This document shows positions 19,572 to 31,500 of a stretch of DNA of 64,000 nucleotides, piece after piece. Within the stretch, counting starts at the first letter, position 1. Each line of letters starts with the position of its first letter. The notes beneath the pieces are model-generated. The model worked only from the letters and a program-made list of their open reading frames with translations. It made no database searches and was not told the DNA's origin. The stretch is from Rhizophagus irregularis. Lineage: Eukaryota > Glomeromycota > Glomeromycetes > Glomerales > Glomeraceae. The position numbers were made by a program, and so were the translations under genes. The stretch covers positions 3,038,001 through 3,102,000 of the forward strand of contig NC_089436.1 of assembly GCF_026210795.1 (NCBI RefSeq), in the 5' to 3' direction.

Positions 19572-22148
19572 ATGACTTTAAATGATAATATTATTATTTC
19601 AAAAGAGGATGAAAATTTTTTGAAAGAATTTTTAAAAGATTTTTATCGTCAAATTATAAAAATAGAACATTATCCTAATTTTGAAATCATTTTAAAGGAA
19701 TGGACGGAAGATTATTTCATTTATAATGAAAAAGATACTGAAATAATTTTAAATTTAATGGAAAATCATGAAGAAAGTGAAAATTGGTTTTCAAGTTTAA
19801 TAGGATTTTTTTATGAACATGATATAGGTTTTGATGATACCAAATTTATTGATAAAAATGAATCTTTGAAATTATATTTATTATCAATTAAAAAAGATGA
19901 AATTAATTCTATGTATCATTTACTTAATATTATTATTGCAAAATATTTATTATCATTTTATTATTATAAAGATATTATTTTAGATAAAAAGAATACAATC
20001 ACGAAGAGGTTGGAAAATCTTTCATATGATCAATTTGAAAATTTTAATGGATTAGAAATAAACTTATGTAAAGATGAAATAAATACTATAGAGAAGTATT
20101 ATGAATCATTGGCGGATAAAGGTTTTAAACAAAATAAATTGGAATATGATAAAAAGAAAAAATTAATAGAACTAAATAATTTAGGTTACTGCTATCAATT
20201 TGGAATAGGAAAAAATAAGGATGAGTTTAAAGCATTTGAATTTTATTTAAAATCAGCAGAGGAGGGAAATTCTAGTGCACAAAATAATCTAGGATATTGT
20301 TATCAATATGGAATTGGAATAACAAAAGATGAAAACAAGGCATTTGAATTATATTTAAAAGCTGCTAATGAAGGCGATTTACATGCGCAGTATAATTTAG
20401 GTGATTGTTATCAAAATGGAATAGGAACGAACAAAGATGATAAGAAAGCTCTTGAATACTATATTAAATCTGCTAAAGGAGATTATTCACTTGCACAAAA
20501 TGCATTAGGTGATTATTATCAAAATGAAATTGGAATAGAAAAAGATTTGGAACAGTCTATTTACTGGTATAAAAAAGCAGCGGAAAATGGAAATAAATTC
20601 GCACAATATAATTTGGGTAATTTCTATAAAAATGGAGAAAATGGTTTAGAGAAAGATGAAAACAAAGCGTTTGAATATTATAAAAAATCTGCCAACCAAG
20701 AATATTTGGATGCTCAATTTGAACTTGGTTATTGTTATGAAAATGGAATTGGAGTTATTAATAATATAGAAAATGCATTTGATTTATATAAAATTGCTGC
20801 AGAAAAAGGACATATTGTCGCACAACGTGACCTTGGATCTTTATATGAAAACGGTCTAGGTACAGAAGTAGATTTAGAAAAAGCTATTTATTGGTACACT
20901 AAAGCAGCAGAAAATGGATGTAAAAGTGCACAGTATAATTTAGCTTCTTATTATAAATTTGGAATAAAAGTTGAAAAAAGTGAAGTTAAAGCATTTGAAT
21001 ATTATAAAAAATCAGCTGATCAAGGATATTTAAATGCACAATTTGAACTCGGATATTGTTATTCTAATGGAATTGGAACTGAAATTGATAAAACAAAAGC
21101 GTTTGTGTTATATAAAGAAACAGCTGATAAAGAACATAAAATTGCACAATATTATCTTGGAATTTTATATAGATTTGGTGAAGGAACTGAAAAAGATGAA
21201 AGAAAATCTTTTGAATACTTAAAAAAATCAGCTGATCAAGGATATTTAGATGCAAAATTCCAACTTGGATGTTGTTATAGTAATGGAATTGGAATTGGAA
21301 TTAATAAAATTAAAGCATTTGAATTATTTAAAATGGCAGCTGAAAACGGATGTGTTTTTGCACAAACACATCTTGGTTATTTATATGAAAAAGGAGAAGG
21401 TACAGAAAAAGATCTTGAAAAAACAATTTACTGGTATTATAAGGCAGCAAATAATGGATGCAAAACAGCATTATATAATTTAGGCGAATGTTATGAATTT
21501 GGAAAGGGTGTATATAAAAATGAAATTAAAGCATTTGAATATTATAAGAAACTAGCTGATGAAGGAGATATAGATTCAAAATTTCAACTGGGATATTACT
21601 ATGTAAATGGTATTGGAACTGAAATAAATAAAGAAAAAGGATTTGAATTATATAATGAGGGATCTGGTGGTAGTATTCAAATTGATCTTATTGATAATGA
21701 AGAAGAATTAGCGAATGATTTAGACAAAGTTAATTATTGGTATCACAAAGCTGCAGAAGATGATAATAAACTTGCATTATATAAATTAGGTGAACTATAT
21801 GAATTAGGTAAAGGTGTTTGGGAAAATAAAGATAGAGCATTTGAATTTTATAGAAAATCAGCTGATCAAGGATTTATTGACGCTCAATATAAACTTGGAC
21901 AGTCTTATGAAAAAGGAATTGGAACTGATATTGATAAAGTAAGGGCATTTGAGATATATAAAATAGCGGCGGAAGGAGGAAACATTGATGCGCAAATACG
22001 TCTTGCATACTTATATGAACAAGGTGAAGGGACTGAACAAAATGTAGAAAGCGCTATTTACTGGTATAAGAAGGTTGTAGAAACTGGATGTTTAGATGTT
22101 CAAGAGAATTTAGATGTTCTTTTAAATCAGCAAGAAATTAAAAATTAA
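19572..22148 (+). CDS. Sel1-like repeat protein, 858 aa
   Basis: A single-exon gene. Residues 1-200 form a helical, Sel1-free N-terminal domain with the segment NWFSSLIGFFYEHDIG near residues 75-92. From about residue 205 onward there are about 17 Sel1-like repeats of 36 residues with the pattern (N/E)LGYCYxxGIGxxKDxxKAFxxYxKAAxxGxxxAQ. Near residue 690-720 one repeat is interrupted by an irregular Asp/Glu-rich spacer (EEELANDLDKVNYWYHKAAE). Sel1 repeats are TPR-like alpha-helical hairpins that make solenoid scaffolds for protein partners, as in SEL1L and fungal Chs4/Skt5. There is no signal peptide or membrane segment, so a cytosolic scaffold is likely. Its closest relative is the 1,145 aa gene on the opposite strand at 47.4-50.8 kb, with the same N-terminal domain, spacer and last repeats. 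The ATG is preceded by AAACAAACA, a good fungal context. Confidence 0.92.
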   Translation: MTLNDNIIISKEDENFLKEFLKDFYRQIIKIEHYPNFEIILKEWTEDYFIYNEKDTEIILNLMENHEESENWFSSLIGFFYEHDIGFDDTKFIDKNESLKLYLLSIKKDEINSMYHLLNIIIAKYLLSFYYYKDIILDKKNTITKRLENLSYDQFENFNGLEINLCKDEINTIEKYYESLADKGFKQNKLEYDKKKKLIELNNLGYCYQFGIGKNKDEFKAFEFYLKSAEEGNSSAQNNLGYCYQYGIGITKDENKAFELYLKAANEGDLHAQYNLGDCYQNGIGTNKDDKKALEYYIKSAKGDYSLAQNALGDYYQNEIGIEKDLEQSIYWYKKAAENGNKFAQYNLGNFYKNGENGLEKDENKAFEYYKKSANQEYLDAQFELGYCYENGIGVINNIENAFDLYKIAAEKGHIVAQRDLGSLYENGLGTEVDLEKAIYWYTKAAENGCKSAQYNLASYYKFGIKVEKSEVKAFEYYKKSADQGYLNAQFELGYCYSNGIGTEIDKTKAFVLYKETADKEHKIAQYYLGILYRFGEGTEKDERKSFEYLKKSADQGYLDAKFQLGCCYSNGIGIGINKIKAFELFKMAAENGCVFAQTHLGYLYEKGEGTEKDLEKTIYWYYKAANNGCKTALYNLGECYEFGKGVYKNEIKAFEYYKKLADEGDIDSKFQLGYYYVNGIGTEINKEKGFELYNEGSGGSIQIDLIDNEEELANDLDKVNYWYHKAAEDDNKLALYKLGELYELGKGVWENKDRAFEFYRKSADQGFIDAQYKLGQSYEKGIGTDIDKVRAFEIYKIAAEGGNIDAQIRLAYLYEQGEGTEQNVESAIYWYKKVVETGCLDVQENLDVLLNQQEIKN

Positions 22149-24119
22149 TCCTATTTATCTAGTATCTGAGTTAAATTGAATTAGTTCCAATATATTAAAT
22201 AGGTAAAACTTCGGTGCCACCAATTTTAAACTTAAGATATGTTATTATAACTTAGACAAACTTTTTAACACGTGTATGTATAAGTTTAAAATATAATAGA
22301 TTTAACATTTTTAGATACCATAACGCCATCTATTATTTTATATTATCGACAAAAAAAATCATTTATACGCTAAACCAAAATATTTAAAAGTGAATTAAAA
22401 ATTACAGTAATTTTAAGAAATTGATTTTTGTTGCAATTTAAATTCTCTGGAAAAGATGCTAATAGAGTTTTTTTTAATTAAATTAATAAAATATTGATTA
22501 TAAATATATTTATTATAAATCTTTTAAGAGTGCATTTTTTTTACATTTATTGAATAGCTTCATTAATGATATATATAATAAATGAATTCCTACTTATTCA
22601 CACATTCACACATAAATCATTACAAATAATTTAATTATTAATTAATTTTTCATACAAAGACAAATCCATTAAAATCATTAAATAAACTTTTTATAGTTTG
22701 ATTGTGGTACAATCTGAGCTTGTCAAATGGCCTCAATCGAAAACAGCACTAAATACGATATAATAAGTATAAATAATCCTTATTTAACACACTTAATAAA
22801 ATTATTATAAGTCTGATAATTATTAAATAAACTTCAAAATAGTTTTAATATTTTATTATATAATGTGAAAATAAATGACCGCCCAATTGAGGCAAGATTT
22901 AATAAAAATTTGATAATATTATTTACGAGAAATTGTAATGAAAGTATTATCATAGTAAATAAAATTACCACTTCTCTTGATCATTATATTCTTTAAATGG
23001 TAGTAGCTTCTGTTGGTAAAATTTTTATCGCACGCGTAACAATGCCAATTGGCTGATCATTAGCGAATAAATTTATAGAAAATATAGAATCATGTTTTCA
23101 AAACCAGAAAGCAGTGCGTATGCTGAAGTGTTACTTAGTGTAGCATCATTCAGAATTGAGTATAATCTATAGTAAATGAATAATTTGTTATTATATCATT
23201 TAAACTTTTCATGACATTATAATGACGTGTTAATTATATTTATTTTTTAGAGTTGGCGTTATTTATTATAATATATAATTTTTGCCGAATTATGACGTAA
23301 AATTTAGAAAATTCAGTGTACAAACTTGCTTGAATTGTTTCAAAAAAAAAAGTCAGTTAATTATTACATTACATAAAAAAATAAGTGTTATGGTTAAAAC
23401 ACATGATTTTGATGAAATTAGCCATTCCACTGATGAAAATTCTATAAGGATTTTTAAACTAATCAAAACCCTGCACCTGTATCTACTAAGTATAAAAGCT
23501 AAATATTTATTGATAATGAAAAATGGTTATTAAATATAAAATAAAAAGTTGATTTCATAATTTCTATTTATAGTGAACTTTGGTCTCAGAACACTTATGG
23601 ATATTAATGGGAAAATGAAGCATTGACAATAATATTTAATTCATGATAATTCTGATTTGTTCGCTTTACAATGCACTGCTTAAATTCTAAACCTTGATAC
23701 TACAGTCCAAAAGTAAAATAATTATTGCTGCTGCTGTCTCAAAAAAAAAAAAATTTTTAAAGGCAAATGTTCATTATTTTGGGAAGTATAGCACAAAAAT
23801 AAACAGCCATCGGATTAGATTGATTAGTCAAAATTTTAACTTTTTTAACTACTGTGATAAATAATTTTATAACTAGTTGTACATGAAATAACACAAATTT
23901 ATAAATTGTTTAAAATACTTTGAAATAAGGTCGGTCATGATAATCACAATTTTATTGATTTATCTATGATACTAAATTTGGCTTATGTTTATGCGAAAAG
24001 TTACATAAAAACAAGATGATCATGTGAATATTTTTTTGTTACAATCATAGAAAAAAATACACAGAAATATGAAATGATTTATAAAACACTGGCTAAATAG
24101 TAATTACAGTTGAAGTTTC
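22149..24119. other. Gene-free AT-rich stretch, possible coding remnant
   Basis: Mostly AT-rich DNA without recognisable genes. One 83-codon open frame lacking an ATG (23282-23533) has a mixed, protein-like composition (SHSTDENSIRIFKLIKTLHL segment). It lies just upstream of the kinase relic, so it could be a remnant of that gene's 5' part. This is a weak inference. Confidence 0.35.
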
Positions 24120-25353
24120 ATGTTTTTTTTTCAAAAAAAAGAAAGATGTCAAAAGTTTGCCAAGATAAAAGATTTAAATTACTATATTAACTGGTTAATT
24201 GGAAAGATATCAATTGCAGATGAAAACATTAAATTATATGAATATTTAGACTTCATAAATATTCAACCGATAGGAAGTGCCGAATTGGTTTGTACGGAAT
24301 TGTTTATTGTGTTAAATGGCTTTGAAATCTTTTATTAATAATAACGATAAACAAACTATTGGAAAAGTTATAAAAGAGGTACGTGTATTATTTAATAGTT
24401 GCTATCTGAAAAGTAAATTAAAATGCTTTTAGCTGAAGCGTTGATTATAACAGTAGAATTCGGTAAGTATTGAACAAATGTTGTATATTACATTATAAAA
24501 GCTTCTCAGTACTTATTACTAAAATTGTTTTTTATTTAGACGCAATCCAAAAGTACTCTTTTGTAATGGAATACGCCGATAGCGGTACATTAAATACGTA
24601 TTTAAACGAGCATTTTAGCGAGCTTAATTGGGTGACAAATATCACTTATCATCACAACTGAGAATATTTACATGGAGAAAATATCATTCATCGTGATTTG
24701 GTAATATGAAATTTCTTATTCTATTCTAATTTATCATAGTTAATTATATAATAAGATTAATATAATTTTCTTATTTAATTCAGTATAACCGAAGCATGTA
24801 AGCAATATACCTATACATTCAGAAAAGTATTAAATTAGCAGGCTTTGGTTTATCAAAAAAAATTATTTATGAAACGTTGTCAAGTGACACATCAAAAATA
24901 CTTGTGCAATCATACCCTATACCGTTATACGGATCCAATGAAATTTAACAATCAAAATTATAAATTAAATAAAAAATCTGATGTCTATAATAGCATTGTA
25001 GTTTTATTATGGCAAATTTCGCGTGAATATATAAAGCCTTATCGTAAAGTTAGTGATGATGCAAATTTAATTTTATCTATATTTAACTGTAAAAGAGAAG
25101 AAATTATTGACGAAACACCTGTTACAGAAGTAATATTTAATTTTTATATTGTATATATATAGAAATATTGAATTTATTTTTAGAATATTGGAGAAACGAA
25201 CCAAATAAACGTCCAAATATATTACAAGGAATTGTTTCAATTTTTAAATCAATAGTCTCTCTTGCGGAGATTGATACGATCATTGATCATACTAATGAAA
25301 AAAGAAACCCATTCAATGGAATTAAGCAAAGCAACTATAGATTTAAATCATGA
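24120..25353 (+). pseudogene. Decayed TKL-type protein kinase
   Basis: Kinase subdomains appear in order but in broken frames. 24120-24338 gives the pre-kinase helix and the glycine-loop start (YEYLDFINIQPIGSA). A shifted frame at about 24320-24378 has ALKSF with the VAIK-type lysine. After a GTAAGT...TTTAG intron (24461-24539) comes YSFVMEYADSGTLNTYL (hinge). A TGA at 24661 interrupts before YLHGENIIHRDL (catalytic loop). After another apparent intron comes KLAGFGLSKK at 24834-24863, where the DFG aspartate is replaced by Gly. A one-base shift follows, then YKLNKKSDVYNSIVVLLWQIS (APE-distal helix F) to 25162. After a final intron comes YWRNEPNKRPNI (25183-25218, the conserved Arg near the kinase end). 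The family is the TKL-like kinase set greatly expanded in Glomeromycotina. Loss of the DFG Asp plus stops and shifts make it non-functional. Confidence 0.82.
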
Positions 25354-25680
25354 ATTAATGTACTAAATATTATAAAATATAATATATTATCTAATTCAAA
25401 TAAAAAATCTGAGGTTAAATTAATAAAACAATAATATTAAATAATGAATCAAACATTATAACAGAATATATTACAGATTACTTTACTATTATAATATTGA
25501 TGTAGTTGAAAAAGAATATGGATATTTAAGTGTTCAAAAGAGTTTAGGTTTTTTTAATTTAAAAAAAAAATGATTACTATAAATAGCATCAAATCAAACT
25601 AATTGCATGCACTCAAATAATATTTAAACCTTTTTATTTAATTATTTTTATATACATTAGGTTTGGACTTTCTAAACTAA

Positions 25681-25713
25681 TATATATATATATACATTTA
25701 TATATATATATAT
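25681..25713. repeat. TA microsatellite
   Basis: Two runs of alternating TA are separated by TACATT, immediately left of the pyrimidine-rich minisatellite. Confidence 0.8.
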
Positions 25714-25714
25714 T

Positions 25715-26400
25715 CATCACTCCTTTTTGTCTCCCGTTATTCCTTTTTGTCTCCCATCATTCCTTTTCGTCTCCCATCACTCCTCTTTATTTTCCCGTCA
25801 CTCCTTTTCGTCTCCCATCACTCCTCTTCATTTACCCATCACTACTTTTCGTCTCCCATCACTCCTCTTCATTTTCTTATCACTCCTTTTCGTATCCCAT
25901 CACTCCTCTTCATCTTCTCATCACTCCTTTTCGTCTCCTGTTACTCCTTTTTGTCTTCCCATCACTTCTTTTTGTCTTCCTATCACTTCTTTTCGTCTTC
26001 CATCACTCCATTTCGTCTCCCATCACTCCATTTTGTCTCCCATCACTCCTTTTTGTATCCCATCACTCCTCTTCATTTTCACATCCCTCCTTTTCGTCTC
26101 CCATCACTCCTCTTCGTCTTCTCCCACTCTTCTTCATCTTCTCATCACTCTTTTTCGTCTCCTGTTACTCCTTTTCGTCTTCCCATCACTCCATTTCGTC
26201 TCCCTCCCTCCTTTTTGTATCCTATCACTCCTCTTCATCTTCCCATCACTCCTCATCATCTTCTCATACTCTTTTTCGCCTCCCATCACTCCTCTTTATT
26301 ACCATCATATCCTATTTCTCCTTTTTGTTTACTATCACTTTTCACTACTCTTTTTACTCCCTTTCATCTTTTATTACTTTCCATTACTCCATTGTTATTT
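25715..26400. repeat. Pyrimidine-rich minisatellite, unit about 20 bp
   Basis: More than 30 degenerate copies of a unit close to TCTCCCATCACTCCTTTTCG run without a break, fading into less regular TC-rich DNA after about 26,290. The plus strand is almost entirely C and T apart from the ATCA of each unit. Because the unit lacks stop codons in two plus frames, it produces long frames (236 and 257 codons) that are not credible genes. A near-homopurine/homopyrimidine tract of this length could form triplex (H-DNA) structure. Confidence 0.88.
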
Positions 26401-26520
26401 CATTTTTTTATTAGCATCTTTCTCCTTATCATTGTAATTTACTTATCTTTATTGTTATTGTTTCTTTTATTTGTATCATTTCATTACAAATACAGTGGTT
26501 TTTTTTCTTTAAAATTGTAA

Positions 26521-27575
26521 ATGTGTGACTTAAATTTTAATATTTAGAATAAATGTTTGCAAAAAAAATTTTTTTAAAATATCTTTTGCGATAAAATTTT
26601 AAGTTTAGCCGATCAAAAATTAGCTAAGTTAAAAAAATCCGATTAATAAATTTACTCTATATATCGTACATCATGTGACATATTTGCAATCGCCCAGGCG
26701 ATGTTTCAATTCCCCTAAATTTTTACTATTTTACTATTTTAACTTATAATAAACCGAAATCTGCTATTTCTCTATACTTTATTTACTCATTATTAATAAA
26801 AACAACATTTGTTTATAGAAAAAGATAGATTAAAAAAATTTATTTATTTTAACTATAAAAGAGAGATCAACAATTTGCATATTTATAAATTGGTCATTTT
26901 TTTTTTTACAATAACTTTCACTTAAAAGATCTTTCAAAGTATGTCAAGCTCCCCCATGAAAATGACCTCTTGTTTATAATAAAGCGTCACTGATCTAAAT
27001 TTTATCTGGAAATGTGCTCATGGTCGTACAACATGCTTCTATTGCTTCGTGTGGTGATATTTTAGATATTTGCGTTTCTCCTGTTCGGGAGAATAAAAAG
27101 AAAGTAAAGAAGCTATACATTTTTTGTATAAAGTAAGTAATTAAATTAATTAATCTCGTTTGACTCCAAAACCTTCTGGTATGCAGCTCCATTAATTAAA
27201 CAAATATAAGTTACGTCAAGCACAATAGATACCGGAAACATTAGGAATGAAATTCCTGTTTCATAGAACAATTACCAACCAAAAACAAAAATATTGCTTT
27301 TGATGATGATCAATGTTTCAGGTAGCGCAAGAACTAAAATAAAATTAGTCAGGTCTGTTTCGTAATTGGTCATGATAATCTATATCGAGTTAGTATTTTC
27401 TTTTTGTTTACAAATTTGTTACTATTTAGGTAACAGTAACCAAATATTTAATTAACGCCAAAAAATGTGATGTACGTTTTTCTATTCTTTTTCTTTTTCT
27501 TTCATTAATAAATTATTGTTTTCGATAATCGATCATTTAATTTGCTAAGTTGATTAAAGTAGCAAATTAACGAAC
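26521..27575. other. Gene-free stretch upstream of the RNF213-like gene
   Basis: No credible gene. At 26655-26730 there is a short sequence (ATCATGTGACAT followed by AATCGCCCAGG) that recurs near 56,333-56,412, so it is part of a dispersed repeat. A pyrimidine tract of about 25 bp at 27,480-27,504 (TTCTTTTTCTTTTTCTTTC) lies 70-95 bp before the RNF213-like start and may be a promoter element. No clear TATA box is seen. Confidence 0.45.
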
Positions 27576-28518
27576 ATGTATGAAATCAAAATTACTTTCC
27601 ATGTTCATTTGCCAGAAGGTGTTGAGAAAATTGGTCAACCCGTAGTTCTTGGAAATAGGAAGGAATTAGGTTCATTAGAAACCCCTATTGTAAAGCTTCG
27701 TCAACAAAATCTAACTTATTGGAAATCTGATCCGATTTCTATTCTCTTTCATGATACTGATACTCATATTGAACTTATTAAATATAAATATGCTATTCAC
27801 ATAGTACCTAAGTCTATGTTTTCTAGGGGAAATGAAAAAATTATATTCGAAGGATTCGAAGAAAGTTTTCAAGATTGGCGTACGTTGGATACTGAAAGAA
27901 ATAATCAATTTGATATATGGAAGAATAATAATCAATATAGCTTATTCGCTATACGTGATTTTGCTTTTGTAGATTATATTTATAATTCTATCAAGGGTAG
28001 TAATCTAAAAGATAACGTTATGGAATATCAACATTTATTATCCCTTCACAATTATCATACGATCAACGCTTCAAATTTTGACTTCATTTGCAGTCATATT
28101 GATGATAAACTCAAAGAAAAACGGCTTTTCTTGTGTCTTATCTTAGGATATTATATTTCAAGGGAGAAAGGCACGTTTCATGAACTGCCGGTTAATTTCC
28201 AATCTAAATTATTACTTAACGCTCTCGTAGGCTATAATCAAGAAACTTTACCTTCAAATACTAAAGAACTAATGTATACTGCCATTATAGCTCTAATCCG
28301 GCATAATGCTTTTCAGATGCAATTTGATTGGCCAGTTATTTTTACAATTTCGGATGAAATTGATCCTATTTATGCTTTCATTGATCAATTAAAAGCCTTA
28401 AAATATTCTAACGAAAATTTAGCAAAATTTATTCAAATAATCGGACCTTATATTGAAGATATTGAACCTCAAGTTTATATTAAAGCCACAAAGGTAATTT
28501 GATTATCGACTATATAAG

Positions 28519-28550
<32 letters not shown>

Positions 28551-31500
28551 ATTTAATTATTATTTATTAATTTTTTAGTGGTTAATTCAATTATGTCATA
28601 ATACGGACTCCCTTTTTAAACTGTGGAGTGATGTTCTTTTACGCAATAACAAACTGGACAAATCTATTTTTAAGTGTTTTATCGAACAAGTTCGAAAGAA
28701 TTTCTCTCATGATGATGATGATGCTGTTACTTTGGAATCCCAGTTTATAAAGCTTCCGATAGACTATCGATATGATTTGTCTGAAATTTTTCAGTCTCGT
28801 ACTTTATTTTTACTTGAGAATTCGAGCAAGGGATGGACAAACGAAAATATTTCTGCTATTAAAAGACTTCTTCTTAGTATAAATTGGTGTGGGGAAGAAT
28901 TTATTAAATCACTAGAATTAATATCTGAATCTCACATCTTGGAATTATTATATATATTTCCAGAACTTTTAGATAATTGGTTTCGTAGTGATTTTTCTGA
29001 TAAAGAGAAAAAGTTACCAAACTTATGTACAACTTGGATTAAAAATCTTTCGTCCAAACTTTATACAAATACGGTTAATGGAAGTTCATTAAACGACAGC
29101 AAATTTATTTTTTTAGTATTTCAACAATTAGAACGTATTTATCCTTTACTTGGTTACAGGATTAATATTTGGCAAAGTTTAACAGATACCGCTATAAATA
29201 TAGTAAAGGAATGTTCAGAAATTCATATCTTCGCTGCAACAATATTAATTGTAACGTTAGATCAAGATGATGTTAAAATATTATTTTCAAACTTGGTAAA
29301 AGAAATATTAAACAAAACCGTTCAACAAGCTAATGATGAGTTATTACACAATATATTTGTAATTTGCTTTCACAAAGGCGAGATTTTAGAGGTTCCAAAC
29401 TCGTAAGTAAAAATAATTTTTTCTTTCAAAAGAAGTACTCCTTAATTTAAAAATAGAAACTGATTCATTATAAATTTTTTTAGGATGAGCGAAGATATCT
29501 TGTATCATATCATGACTATATTACAAGATCAATCATCCGCATTTACTTCCTCACAACATCATTTAAATATTTTAAAAGCTAGTAAATTTTGGAACGTTGT
29601 ATTATGTGCTGGTGGGAGCGTTGCAAAACTTAATTCACATCCATTTATTAAATATATTAAAGAGTCTATTAACGAAATTGGCTTATTATTCGCTGAAAAA
29701 ATGATTGATATGCAGTTATTGCAACAACTTTTAGAATATTCTGACAAAAAACTATTTAAACATTTTTATTCGACTTCCAAAAAAGATTTTTTAGGTGGTA
29801 TAATTGTCACTCGAGATGAAATCGCGAAAATCAGAAAGCTTTATGATAATTATCGATTTCAGAATACCATACTTCTTACCTTTTATACCGAATTTTGTCC
29901 AGTTGCTCAAGTAACGGATGTAAATGATTATATTAAAGATGTAAAACAGCATACGACAAATTTAGATAAAATAGAAATGAAACAGGTGTTAGCACCAGAT
30001 TATTTGGCGTTTCATGAGAAAACTTTGGAGTGTGCAAAGCGTTGCTACAAGTTTCGCCAATCTCAAATTTTTCGAAATATCTTCGAAGCTTGCATTAAGG
30101 AAGATGCTGCAGCAACAAAAGTAGAATACATAGCACAAAAATTAATTCATATTGTTTTCGATAAGTATAATGCTCTTTGTAAACAACTTGAAGAATGGGG
30201 AAAACTTAAATGTTCAGATGCATATTTACTTTGGAGAAACGTTGCGGATGTTAATTCAGAGCTTGATTTAATGGAAGACTGTGAGATAAGCGAAAGATTA
30301 CTAAAAACTCTTGCCGATTTCTCAAAATGGATCGAACGACTTGAGAAGCTAGAAAAAGTCGTGGAAATTTTTGGAGTACAACGCAACGATGATGATTGGT
30401 TATCTAAATCAATCCGTAATTTAAAAGATGATTCAATGGAACTTGAAAAAACAAAAAATCTTTTCGATTATCTTGATAAAAATTTCATTAAGGTTAATCA
30501 AGATTGTTGGGAATTAATAAAGGAGCTATCAAATGCTGATGACTTTATAGGCTTTCTAAAGAAAATCAGCAAACGTGATATTAAAATTTTGTTTAATGAT
30601 GTGAACGATCACTCGGATGAAAAATTGACTCAACTCTCATTACTTGTTCAAGTGAACCAATTTTTATTTCCTATATTGAATAAGAATAAAGAAACTATTA
30701 GCGATTTTTTGAAAGAGTTACTTCATATTGTTGAGAAGGACCATACTTTAGGAGAAAAGATTTCATTATGTAATAGTTACAATTCAATATTTCAAAATAT
30801 ATACAATAAAATTCAAAATGGCGACGAAGATACTAAAGAGGAAATTAAGAATGCTGTACTTAATGGAACTTACACTTTTGCACGTGATGTAAAAGGCAAA
30901 TGCATAGTTTCTTTAGAATATTCCTCTAAATCTGACGTGAAATATAATTTAAATGAAATTTTAAATTTACGTAGACGAGCTTTTTTGATTGACGAGTCAA
31001 TTATTAGTAAAATAATAATTGACAAAGAGGAAGTGTCAAAGAATGTTTTGGATGAATTTATTCATCAGGTTGATGTCGTACAAGAAATAATTAATACAGC
31101 TTCCATGTTAATGCAAATTGGTCATCTTGGTTATAGAAAATTTGAAAAGAAATTACAAGGAACAAATAACATGGAAGAATATCGTAAATTTTTAAAAGAT
31201 GAGCTCGAAAAATGGTGAATGTTTTATATTGAATTACAGTTGTTTTTTATTCTTTATTTTAGCATTGCAAGGAAATTAATGAGTTTTACTTTCGCAAATT
31301 TATAGGCAAGTAATATTGGATCAGTCGCATAAAAGATGTTATTATTTAACATTCTTTTTTTCCCACCATATCTTGTCATTTTATGATTATTTTACATCGG
31401 AAAATTTAGATAAAGAAAATGAAGAGGAATGTAAAGTGTTGATTAGTTTTGTTAACAGTAAAGCTCAATTACCACCTCATGGAGATGTTCAAGGAATTTT

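Noticed and set aside
25727-26520. Two overlapping plus-strand frames of 236 and 257 codons rich in Ser, Pro, Leu and Phe
   Set aside because: They are read entirely from the 20 bp pyrimidine-rich minisatellite, which has no stop codons in those frames. The peptide is just the repeat translated.
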